A stretch of 22,057 nt of DNA from JAWLBW01 sp041687475 (GCA_041687475.1 JAWLBW010000035.1:1-22057); one strand, 5' to 3'; shown: positions 13,067 through 20,538, numbered from the stretch's first letter. The notes: generated by a model not told the origin, from the letters alone. Numbers and translations are program-made.

Positions 13067-14533
13067 TCAAGGACGGCCGTGCTGCAACGCGGGGGGCTCC
13101 ATCAAAAACGGACCGGGCACCGCCAGCTCGGTAATCTCATGCGCCCAACTCCTCTTGATTTTCGGGTCGGTTTCAACGCACCAGGCCGTGTCGTCGGAGC
13201 GAATACCGCAGGCAGACAGCGATTTGTTGAAGGGCGAGTCGTCGGTCGACATCAGCGGTTCAAGGCTGCGAAGGGTGGTGACGTTCTGCCAGTCGCTGAA
13301 GTCGCCCATCCGAACCATTTCATGCTTTCCTCTACCCCAGCACCATAGCGAACCATCTTTTTTCACGCCGCAGGCGCCATGCGTCGAAACGTCGACCGAC
13401 TCCCACGAGTCGGTTACCAGTGCGGGTGAGGTAACCATACCCGGCACATCAAGACCCAGCTGGCCGTGGTCGTTACTTCCCCAGCAGTACAGAGCGTCAT
13501 CGGTAGACACGGCGCAGGTGCTTCCGACAAGCGTGTTTCCCGAGATATAGCCCCCCGCACTGACCTGCCGCCAGGTCATGTCGCCGGAAACGGGCTGTGG
13601 GGTCAGGGCGATTGTGGCGCTCGTCACGCCGTTACCGAGTTGGCCCCTATGGTTCATGCCCCAGCAGAAGAGCTTTCGGGCCTGATCGATGCCGCATCCG
13701 TGAACGTAGCCCGTACTGTACGACTGCCATGCTTCATCAGCCAGAAGAATCGGTTCGGCGAGCATTTCGTGCGACTCTGACCAGCAGAAAAAAAGATCGT
13801 CGCGAACTCCGCAGGCCAGGTTTCCGCCCAGCTGCACTTCATCCCAATCGCCAGGCAAGAGGGTCGGTCTCGAAATGGGATCTCCATAGTGCTTTGGAAA
13901 CGGGCCCGTCATGTTGTTGCCCCAACACGAAACTTCACCGCTCGTGGCTCGGGCGCAGGTATTGCCGAAGAGTATGTATCCGGGTACCGACACGTCGTCC
14001 CAGCTTCCGGGTACCTGCAGGGGAATCCTGCTCGGATCGCGAAAAACTCCGGTGCCGAGCTGGCTGGTGGAGTTCTCGCCCCAACACCAGAGTGTGTGAT
14101 CTTTTTTGATGCCGCAGACGTGGTGTCCGCCGGCGTTCAAGGCGAGCCATGGCGACCTGTCTTCAAAGGTGGCCGTGAAGTGCCCTGCTTGTGCGACCGA
14201 GTCTTCGGCCGAAAGGTAAACGTTTGCCACCGAAAATCCTTCGGGCACAACCGCTTCGACCTCCTGGGAATTCAGCAGTCGGGCCTCGGCCTTGATGTTG
14301 CCGAAGTACACCTCGGGTAGCCCGTCGAAGCGTTCGGCCCTGATGATGACCGTCGAGCCCACAGGGCCGTGTTCAGGCTCCAGCCCCTTAATGCCGTACG
14401 GCATTAAGGCCTTTTCCTCCACATCCTTGCTGGAAACACAGGCCGTCGGCACTGTGAGGAACAGGAAGGCGAGGAGCAGGTGCAGGTTGGCCGAGAGCGC
14501 ACGCCGGGTTTGTCTGCCTGTGCCGACCGTCAT
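13067..14533 (-). CDS. IPT plus RCC1-like seven-bladed propeller lipoprotein, downstream paralogue
   Basis: The 488-residue protein has an N-terminal signal peptide with C32 as the possible lipid site; the residues before it (VPTA) make a poor lipobox. Residues about 47-122 form an IPT/TIG-type domain (LEPEHGPVGSTVIIRAERFD). From about 125 to 470 there are seven RCC1/Ats1-like repeats, each with CGxxxDxxLxCWG; six have C-X9-C and the third C-X8-C. The two cysteines of each repeat probably form a disulphide in the envelope. Such proteins are binding scaffolds; the ligand is unknown. AGGAG precedes the ATG at 14533. It is second in a two-gene operon with its paralogue, 45 bases apart. Its last residues (LQHGRP) differ from the paralogue. 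Confidence 0.85.
   Translation of the reverse strand: MTVGTGRQTRRALSANLHLLLAFLFLTVPTACVSSKDVEEKALMPYGIKGLEPEHGPVGSTVIIRAERFDGLPEVYFGNIKAEARLLNSQEVEAVVPEGFSVANVYLSAEDSVAQAGHFTATFEDRSPWLALNAGGHHVCGIKKDHTLWCWGENSTSQLGTGVFRDPSRIPLQVPGSWDDVSVPGYILFGNTCARATSGEVSCWGNNMTGPFPKHYGDPISRPTLLPGDWDEVQLGGNLACGVRDDLFFCWSESHEMLAEPILLADEAWQSYSTGYVHGCGIDQARKLFCWGMNHRGQLGNGVTSATIALTPQPVSGDMTWRQVSAGGYISGNTLVGSTCAVSTDDALYCWGSNDHGQLGLDVPGMVTSPALVTDSWESVDVSTHGACGVKKDGSLWCWGRGKHEMVRMGDFSDWQNVTTLRSLEPLMSTDDSPFNKSLSACGIRSDDTAWCVETDPKIKRSWAHEITELAVPGPFLMEPPALQHGRP
14386..14409. other. 24-bp perfect palindrome inside the RCC1-like gene
   Basis: Arms CCTTAATGCCGT/ACGGCATTAAGG meet without a spacer. It falls within codons 42-50 of the downstream paralogue (protein segment ALMPYGIKG), just after the signal peptide. 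The other paralogue has an unrelated sequence at this place, so the palindrome looks like an insertion or a selected site. Confidence 0.7.
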
Positions 14534-14578
14534 GATTCGTACTCCTGTTTTCTGTTGGAAGGGGGTGGGCGCCGCAAC

Positions 14579-16051
14579 TTACTCTTCAAACACCGGAGGC
14601 GACAACGCTATGCGTCCGGAAACGGCCAATTCCTTCAATTCAAATGCCGCACTCTCACCCGACTTGCGGTCGAGCGCGACGCACCAGGCCGACTTGTCTT
14701 CGCGAAGGCCGCAGGCAAACAGCGCATCGTCGCCGATGACGGAAAGGTTGAACGGCGTGTCGTCGGCGGGTGCGTGCGCCGAGGCCACGGAAACCCAGTC
14801 GGAGAGGTCGCCCATGCGGTGCATTTCGTGGTGGCCTCTGCCCCAGCACCAAAGAGTTCCGTCGGTCTTCAAACCGCATGCGCCGTCGGTCGAAACGTCG
14901 ACCGACGACCAGCTTCCGCTATCTACGATGTGGGGCGCTGTTACGGGGCCGGCGGCTGCAATGCCCAGCTGGCCTTTCGGGTTTCCACCCCAGCAGAAAA
15001 GCTCGTCGTCGCTGGAAATCGCACAGGTGCTGCCGATAGGATCGCTTGCCGCGTACCCGCCGGTGCTTACCTGCCGCCACGTTCCGTCGCCCGCGACGCT
15101 TTGCGGGGTCGCGGTAAGAACGGCGCTGGTTTTGCCATTGCCGAGCTGGCCCTGATCGTTGAATCCCCAACAGGAAAGCAAACCGCCCTGATCGATGGCG
15201 CAGGCGTGTACATAGCCCACGCTGTAGGCACTCCACGGGCCGCCGTCGACGAGAACGGGTTCGTGCAGCGCCTGTTCGAAAAGCGACCAGCAATACAGTG
15301 CGCCGTCGCGCGTGCCGCATGTCAGCCCACCGCCGAGCTGAACCTCGTCCCAATTGCCGGGTAGTTTCGTCGGGGTCTCGAGCAGTGCGCCGTAACTCAG
15401 CGCGAAGGGGCCGAGCAGGTTGTCGCCCCAGCATGACACTTCACCGTCGGTGGTTCGGGCGCAGGTGTTGCCGACCAGCAGGTACCCTGGAACCGAAACG
15501 GCGTTCCAGCTACCGGTAACCGTGAGCGGAAAATAACTCTTGTCGACGGCCGTTCTGACGCCCAGCTGTGCCGAGGTGTTGTCGCCCCAGCACCACAGCG
15601 AGTGGTCTTCCTTGATACCGCAGACATGACCGCCACCCGCGTCAAGAACCGACCACGGCGACCGATCTTCATAGGTTGCGGTGAACCGGCCCACGGGGGC
15701 GGCGATGCCGTCGACCGCAAGGTACACGGTCGCCAATGAGAAGCCTGCCGGAACGACGGCCTCGAGCACTCGCGCGCTCAGCAATCTGGCCTCGGCTGTG
15801 ATGTCGCCGAAGTACACCTCGGGCAGCCCGTCGTAATGGTCGACATAAATTTCGACGGTCGAGCCCACGGGGCCGTGCGAAGGCAGCATGCCCACAATCT
15901 CATTCGGAAGGTGAGTTGCCGGCTTTTCGCCGTCATCCTTCGCGTCGCCTGCACTGCAGGCGACCAGCAAGGTTGAAAAGAAAACACCTGTCAGCAGGCG
16001 CAGGTATGCAGCAAGAGGGCGCCCGGTTGGCGCGGTCGTGACAGCCGACAT
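14579..16051 (-). CDS. IPT plus RCC1-like seven-bladed propeller lipoprotein, upstream paralogue
   Basis: The 490-residue protein starts at ATG 16051, chosen for its AGAAGG ribosome site and because a textbook lipobox follows (LVAC, residues 29-32). A longer frame to 16165 would bury the signal peptide behind 38 extra residues. The architecture equals the neighbour: IPT/TIG domain (about 50-125, SHGPVGSTVEIYVDHYDGLP) and seven RCC1-like blades with paired cysteines (CGIKEDHSLWCWG, CARTTDGEVSCWG and so on; blade three is again C-X8-C). Residue S after the lipid cysteine would favour the outer membrane under the enterobacterial rule. A TTGACA lies at 16165-16160 on the minus strand without a convincing -10. 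The paralogues are similar throughout, so a local duplication is likely. Confidence 0.87.
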   Translation of the reverse strand: MSAVTTAPTGRPLAAYLRLLTGVFFSTLLVACSAGDAKDDGEKPATHLPNEIVGMLPSHGPVGSTVEIYVDHYDGLPEVYFGDITAEARLLSARVLEAVVPAGFSLATVYLAVDGIAAPVGRFTATYEDRSPWSVLDAGGGHVCGIKEDHSLWCWGDNTSAQLGVRTAVDKSYFPLTVTGSWNAVSVPGYLLVGNTCARTTDGEVSCWGDNLLGPFALSYGALLETPTKLPGNWDEVQLGGGLTCGTRDGALYCWSLFEQALHEPVLVDGGPWSAYSVGYVHACAIDQGGLLSCWGFNDQGQLGNGKTSAVLTATPQSVAGDGTWRQVSTGGYAASDPIGSTCAISSDDELFCWGGNPKGQLGIAAAGPVTAPHIVDSGSWSSVDVSTDGACGLKTDGTLWCWGRGHHEMHRMGDLSDWVSVASAHAPADDTPFNLSVIGDDALFACGLREDKSAWCVALDRKSGESAAFELKELAVSGRIALSPPVFEE

Positions 16052-16242
16052 GTTGCCTTCTCCACTCGTGGCTACGCTCACTGGGGGCGTCGAACCCGGC
16101 TTTCCCAGGCAATGAACGTATATCGGTTTGCCATTTACGAAAGCATGCTGGGCGCTCTGTGTCAACGCGGTTTGTCGGAAGTCTGCACGTCGGGTGAGGA
16201 GAGATTGTGTGGTGGGGGGCGAGGCTGCTGCACGGGGCTGAC

Positions 16243-16292
16243 GTTCAGACTGTCAGACATTCGGACTGTCGGACTGTCAGACCTGCGGACAT
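16243..16292. repeat. Word repeat, TTCAGAC/TGTCAGAC family, copy 3
   Basis: ACGTTCAGACTGTCAGAC followed by ATTCGGACTGTCGGACTG and TCAGACC. It is a diverged member of the family at 10277 and 12583, and lies upstream of the RCC1-like operon. The same relative order (word repeat, then ~172-bp repeat) is seen at 12583-12931. Confidence 0.75.
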
Positions 16293-16388
16293 GGGGAGGT
16301 CGCGAGGTTCCGCATCGATTCGCGCCGCCTTCCAGGGGGGAAGGCAGACGACGGGTCGAGGGATACGTGCTGTACGGCCGCACGTGTG

Positions 16389-16559
16389 GATCGCAGCCGT
16401 CCGGCTGCTCCGCTTCGCGTTTGTGCTGCACGCTCTCGTGATGACCGGATGAACGGGGCCCTTCGGCATGCCGAAGGGCTACCAGACGGTGGGCCGTGGG
16501 GCCGATTCCTCCACGGATTTCCTGCGCTCCGTTCAGGAACCGTACACCCGTGCAGCACG
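16389..16559. repeat. ~172-bp direct repeat, right copy, with a 22-bp palindrome
   Basis: The direct copy of 12760-12931, with the same 22-bp palindrome at 16458-16479. The two copies bracket the RCC1-like gene pair. CGTGCAGCACG occurs at 16549-16559 and again at 16643-16653 and 16688-16698, the last touching the esterase stop codon. The rest of 16560-16698 is degenerate repeat (TATCACC words, GTCCGACCGTTCGGCACG twice). No gene is seen in 16052-16698. Confidence 0.88.
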
Positions 16560-16698
16560 AAACCGGCCACCGGCCACAGGCCACAACCGTCCGACCGTTC
16601 GGCACGCAACCTATCACCTTTCACCTATCACCACCGTACGGTCGTGCAGCACGTGGCCCCCGTCCGACCGTTCGGCACGAGCCCGCCCGTGCAGCACG

Positions 16699-17640
16699 TC
16701 AATGCACGTGCTTCAGATACCGATCGAAATGCCGCACGGTGCGCTCCAACGAGTGCTCGAACTCACGCGTCCACCATAGATAGACGAAACCGTGAACGGC
16801 GCGGGTGTAGATTTCGACGTCGATATCGGCGCCGACGCGCGCGAGTCGGCGGGCGTACCGCTTGGTTTCGCCCAGGAGCGGATCGAGCGTGCCGCAGAGC
16901 AGCAGGGTGGGCGGTACCTTGCCGTTGCCCGCCAGCCGCTCGGGTGAAATGGCTTCGAGAAAGGTGCGGTCGGTTGCTCGTTCGCCGGCCACGCCGCGCA
17001 TGATGCTGCGTACGAAGGGAAAGTGCAACCGGGCGAAGCGCTGAAAGTCGAACACGCCGTAATAGTGTACGGCGGCGCATACATCGACCGTATTGCAGGG
17101 GTTGCAGCGACAGTCGGGCTCGGCCAGCGGGCTGCATTGGCCCACGGCCATCATAGCCGAGAGATGGCCGCCCGCCGAGTCGCCCCACACGCCGATGCGC
17201 TCGGGGTCGCCGTCATACTCGGCCGCGTGATCGGCCACCCAGCGCAGGGCGCAGACTGCATCCTGAATGCCGGCCGGAAGCTGCCACCGTGGCGCCAGTC
17301 GATACGAGCAGTTGAAGACGACGTAGCCGCGCCTGGCAAAGTACCGCCCGGCTCGCTGCAGATTCTCGCGAATGCCGTACATCCACCCGCCGCCGTGGTA
17401 GCTGACCAGCACGGGATGCGGCCCCGGAGCGTCGGGCCGGTACACGTCGAGGTGCATGGCCACGCCTTCGTGCTCGTGATAGGGAATGTCGTGGTGGTGG
17501 GTCGATGGGTGGTCGTCTTTCCACGCCGTCAGCGCCGGCAGTACGCCGTCGATGACCGTGTGAACGACGCCGCGCTGGACGTCACGCAGCAGCCTGCGGC
17601 CGCTTCGTATGGCACTCTCGGAAAGTTCCCCTTGTTCCAT
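16699..17640 (-). CDS. HSL-family alpha/beta hydrolase (carboxylesterase-like)
   Basis: The ~313-residue protein has the hormone-sensitive-lipase signature: oxyanion motif HGGG (about 82-85), nucleophile S155 in GDSAGG, and the remaining triad as D253 (CGTLDPLLGE) and H283 (AVHGF). It should hydrolyse esters of small acyl or alkyl groups in the cytoplasm; no signal peptide is seen. I chose ATG 17640 because GGGGGGTG precedes it at a workable distance; in-frame ATGs at 17652 and 17664 lack a ribosome site but are possible. Five cysteines lie within 20 residues just after the nucleophile helix (C-X7-C-X-C-X2-C-X5-C), which is unusual for this family. It lies 65 bases downstream of yqgE in the same direction, so it may be co-transcribed. 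Confidence 0.88.
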   Translation of the reverse strand: MEQGELSESAIRSGRRLLRDVQRGVVHTVIDGVLPALTAWKDDHPSTHHHDIPYHEHEGVAMHLDVYRPDAPGPHPVLVSYHGGGWMYGIRENLQRAGRYFARRGYVVFNCSYRLAPRWQLPAGIQDAVCALRWVADHAAEYDGDPERIGVWGDSAGGHLSAMMAVGQCSPLAEPDCRCNPCNTVDVCAAVHYYGVFDFQRFARLHFPFVRSIMRGVAGERATDRTFLEAISPERLAGNGKVPPTLLLCGTLDPLLGETKRYARRLARVGADIDVEIYTRAVHGFVYLWWTREFEHSLERTVRHFDRYLKHVH

Positions 17641-17705
17641 CGCACCCCCCATGGTTGCAGTCATGCGCTGCGCGACGGTGTGCGGCTCGACCCTGCCTCA
17701 CTCTC

Positions 17706-18251
17706 TCAATGAACGCCGCCCCCGCCCTGGCCGATCTGACCCGGATTGAGGCCCATGCCGTAAATGACCTTGCGCCACATATCGTCGCCTTCCGTGTCGA
17801 ACAGGATCCCGCTCTCTACCTCTGTCAGCAACCACGTGCCCTCGGTAACCTCGCGCTCGAGTTGCCCGGGGCCCCAACCCGCATAGCCGAGGTAAACCTC
17901 GAACTGCTCATCGCTCTGCGCAAGCTGCCCCAGAGCCTCCCAGGTGGCCGTAAGCCAGACGCCCGTCACAATCTCGAGCGAATGCTCGGAGCGGGGGCCG
18001 CCGCGGTGCAATACCCAAGCGCGGTCCTGTTCGACCGGGCCGCCGATGTGAACGAATTTGTCGCGCACGCAGGTCATTTCCTGCTCGGCACAGATGTCTG
18101 CGACCTTGATGGGCGAAACGCGGTTGATGACGATACCGAACGCGCCTTCTTCGCTTGCCTCGACCACCAGGGTCACGGTACGGGCGAAGTTCGGGTCGCT
18201 CAGCTGCGGTACGGCTACAATCAATGATGGGGCGAGAGAAGATTCCTGCAT
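17706..18251 (-). CDS. yqgE: YqgE/AlgH family protein (UPF0301)
   Basis: The 181-residue protein fits the family in length and motifs: PSLIVAVPQLSDPNFARTV near the N-terminus, GAFGIVINR, HIGGPVEQDRAWVLH and YLGYAGWGPGQLE with TWLL. The biochemical role of this family is not settled; AlgH was linked to alginate regulation in Pseudomonas. It is cytoplasmic, without signal peptide. I chose ATG 18251 rather than the in-frame TTG at 18269 because a promoter (TTGCCG, 17 bases, GACAAT) ends eight bases before the ATG and would exclude the TTG from the transcript. The gene is divergent from the GH36 gene and followed by the esterase gene. Confidence 0.93.
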   Translation of the reverse strand: MQESSLAPSLIVAVPQLSDPNFARTVTLVVEASEEGAFGIVINRVSPIKVADICAEQEMTCVRDKFVHIGGPVEQDRAWVLHRGGPRSEHSLEIVTGVWLTATWEALGQLAQSDEQFEVYLGYAGWGPGQLEREVTEGTWLLTEVESGILFDTEGDDMWRKVIYGMGLNPGQIGQGGGGVH

Positions 18252-18259
18252 CTTTACCC

Positions 18260-18288
18260 ATTGTCGCAAACGCGGTTATTCCCGGCAA
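18260..18288 (-). promoter_or_regulatory. Promoter of yqgE with very short or no leader
   Basis: On the minus strand TTGCCG (18288-18283), a 17-base spacer and GACAAT (18265-18260) are followed by GGGTAAAG and the ATG at 18251. Transcription would start at about the ATG, so the message is leaderless or nearly so. Confidence 0.55.
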
Positions 18289-18389
18289 TTGCAATGGCCC
18301 TGTACGGCGCCGTTCGCCGTGCCGGTCTTGACAATGGAATCAGCCTCGCCGTCCCCCCCCGGGCGGTTGAGACGCAAACGGCAGGAACA

Positions 18390-18418
18390 TTGGGGCTCGC
18401 TTGTCTTGGTGATACAAT
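18390..18418 (+). promoter_or_regulatory. Promoter of the GH36 gene with very short or no leader
   Basis: TTGGGG (18390-18395), a 17-base spacer and TACAAT (18413-18418) precede the ATG at 18427 by eight bases. No Shine-Dalgarno site fits. The geometry is the same as for yqgE, which reads away from the same 175-base intergenic gap. Confidence 0.55.
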
Positions 18419-18426
18419 ATGCCGCT

Positions 18427-20418
18427 ATGCGAACCCCTATTCTTCTTGCCATGACGTTGGCGTCCGCCGCCTGTTCGACGGCCACGACCGAAACCGAAAC
18501 CGCCTGCACCCTGCGTCTGAACAGCGCTCCCTCGCTCGATCTCAGCCTGCGTGGCGAGGGCGCTTGCTCCGGCGAGCTCGACCTCGAGCTCTGGGCGGCC
18601 ATCGAAGAGAACGGCGCGCCGGCCTGGGTCAGACCCCCAGACGCCGGGCTTGCTGTTTCCGGCGCGTGGGAATCGGTCGAAGGCGGCGTTGCCCGTGGCG
18701 TGGTCGTTGAGAATATCGGCGACGGCGACGCGCGGCTGCTCGGTCTCATGTGGGCGGGAACGCGCCCCCCCGTCAAAGGCGCCGATCGCATGCTGCAGAA
18801 CGGGTACCAGAGCTGGAACTACACCGGCTTTCTGCCCCTGCCCGACCGGTCGCTGCCCCAGCCCGATGCCGATACCTTCGCCATTGTGGCCCACGGCGGC
18901 GACAATGAAGAAACACCTTCCGAAATCGCCGGCACCTCGTGGTGGTGGGGCGCCGTGGCCGATGAGAAGGGCAATGGGGTCATGGCCGGCGCCGACGGCG
19001 GTACGGTGTTCAAGACCTACCTGGGCGTGGCGCCCGACGGCAACCTGCAGATTATTCAGGGCGTGACCGGCGATGCGGTAACGCTGGCCCCCGGCGCCGG
19101 GAAAAAGCTCGACGGCCTGTTCGTAACCCTCGGCAATGTGGGCGAAGCGCTTGACGCTTATGGGGAACATGTGGCCGCTACCCATCCCCCGGCCACCTCC
19201 GATCGCCCGACGCTCGGCGGCTGGGGCTCGTGGAATGTCTATTACGAAGAGATTCACGCCGACGAGATGGTGGCCGAAGCCGAGTGGATGGCTGAAAATC
19301 TGCTCGAACACGGTCTCGACGACATTCTGCTCGACGACGGCTACCTGCCGCGCTGGGGCGAGTGGTCGGCCTCGGTCACGTTCGGAACCACGCTGGAAGA
19401 GCTCAACGACGACCTCGAAGCGCTGAACCTGCGCCCCGCTTTGTGGATGGCGCCCTTCTACGTGCGCACCGACGCGGCCATGATTACCGAACACCCCGAC
19501 TGGTTTCTGCGCGATGGCGAAGGGAACCTGCGCACCTTCAACAATGTCGGCCCCGACTACGCGGCCCTCGACGTTTCGAACGAAGCGGTGCGCGCGCACA
19601 TGACCGAGACCTTCCGGCGTTTGTGGAATATCGGTTACCGCACCTTCAAGATCGACTTCCTGTTCGGTGGGGCTCTCGAGGCCGACTATCAGAGCGAAAT
19701 GACCAGCCTCGAGTCCTATGCTTTGTGGATGAAGACCATTCGCGAGGCCGTGCCCGAAGCCCACATCATCGGCTGCGGCGCGCCCCTGCTGCCCTCGGTG
19801 GGCTGGGTCGACAGCATGCGCACCGGGCCCGACATCGCCTTTTACGTCATTCCGGGGCCCCGCTACGGCTTTTACGCCGGACAGGCCCGGCACTCGTCGG
19901 CCCGCGCCTTCACGAGCCGCTGGTACACCATGGATCCCGACGTGCTCATTCTGCGCGGCGAGGGCATCGACGACCGTGAAGCGTGGATGGCAGTGGTGGC
20001 CACGGCGTTGACCGGCGGCAATTACCTGCTGGGCGATGGTCGCCAGGCTTCGGACGTACGCCTGGCCATGGCCCTCGACCCCGAAATTCTGGCCATGACC
20101 CGCGACGGCGTAGCCGCCCGCGCCGAAGATCTGGGCCTGGTCGTCGATCAGGCGCCGGTACTGTCGCCCCTGGTCGACCAGACCGGCGTGACCCGCGTGC
20201 CCCACATCTGGCGGAAAGACGGCGAGAAAGGCCGCTGGCTGGCCGTGTTCGGCTGGGGCGACGGCGTCGAATACCGCACGAGTCTGCCGGCAGGCACGGT
20301 CGAGCTGATACCGCCTGCGGTCGAAGGCGAGACGGTTACCACGAAGCCGATCTCGGGCGCGCAGACCATTGCGGTCGAAGCGCACGGCGTACGGGTTTTC
20401 CGGTTGAACGGTAAGTAA
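18427..20418 (+). CDS. GH36-type alpha-galactosidase, predicted lipoprotein
   Basis: The 663-residue protein has clan-D glycosidase features: a beta-sandwich N-terminal part (with MLQNGYQSWNYTGF), then a TIM barrel with LLDDGYLPRWGEW, PALWMAPF and HPDWFLRDGEGN. The nucleophile is D410 in KIDFLFGG and the acid/base is D469 in RTGPDIAFY; the spacing of 59 is close to the 60 I recall for Thermotoga GalA (D327/D387). It should retain configuration while removing alpha-galactose or a related alpha-sugar. The first 16 residues (MRTPILLAMTLASAAC) look like a short lipoprotein signal, so it probably acts at the cell surface or in the periplasm. In-frame upstream starts were rejected because they ignore the promoter and bury the signal. 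No sugar transporter is adjacent. Confidence 0.9.
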   Translation: MRTPILLAMTLASAACSTATTETETACTLRLNSAPSLDLSLRGEGACSGELDLELWAAIEENGAPAWVRPPDAGLAVSGAWESVEGGVARGVVVENIGDGDARLLGLMWAGTRPPVKGADRMLQNGYQSWNYTGFLPLPDRSLPQPDADTFAIVAHGGDNEETPSEIAGTSWWWGAVADEKGNGVMAGADGGTVFKTYLGVAPDGNLQIIQGVTGDAVTLAPGAGKKLDGLFVTLGNVGEALDAYGEHVAATHPPATSDRPTLGGWGSWNVYYEEIHADEMVAEAEWMAENLLEHGLDDILLDDGYLPRWGEWSASVTFGTTLEELNDDLEALNLRPALWMAPFYVRTDAAMITEHPDWFLRDGEGNLRTFNNVGPDYAALDVSNEAVRAHMTETFRRLWNIGYRTFKIDFLFGGALEADYQSEMTSLESYALWMKTIREAVPEAHIIGCGAPLLPSVGWVDSMRTGPDIAFYVIPGPRYGFYAGQARHSSARAFTSRWYTMDPDVLILRGEGIDDREAWMAVVATALTGGNYLLGDGRQASDVRLAMALDPEILAMTRDGVAARAEDLGLVVDQAPVLSPLVDQTGVTRVPHIWRKDGEKGRWLAVFGWGDGVEYRTSLPAGTVELIPPAVEGETVTTKPISGAQTIAVEAHGVRVFRLNGK

Positions 20419-20428
20419 GGCGGTTGCT

Positions 20429-20458
20429 GGACGTCGGACATCGGACGTCGGACGTCGG
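20429..20458. repeat. Word repeat, GGACGTC/GGACATC family
   Basis: GGACGTCGGACATCGGACGT followed by CGGACGTCGG: four degenerate heptads placed ten bases after the GH36 stop. It is followed by a CGTGCTGCACG palindrome at 20462-20472. Confidence 0.75.
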
Positions 20459-20501
20459 TTTCGTGCTGCACGGCTGCACTGTTTCCGCACGGACGGCTGG
20501 T

Positions 20502-20538
20502 ATGCATTCACCCTGCGCTTCGCTCGGGGAGGAATGAC
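20502..20538. repeat. REP-like element, opposite orientation
   Basis: GCATTCACCCTGCGCTTCGC followed by TCGGGGAGGAATGAC has complementary ends (ATTC.CCC / GGGGAGGAAT) and, read on the minus strand, starts GTCATTCC like the hairpin of the modules at 339 and 1016. The remaining gap 20539-20685 holds pyrimidine-rich, low-complexity sequence without a gene. Confidence 0.55.

Noticed and set aside
18340..20511. Open frame of 723 codons antisense to the GH36 gene
   Set aside because: The plus-strand GH36 protein has clear catalytic motifs and promoter; the antisense frame is G/R/H-rich without motifs and starts in a word repeat.
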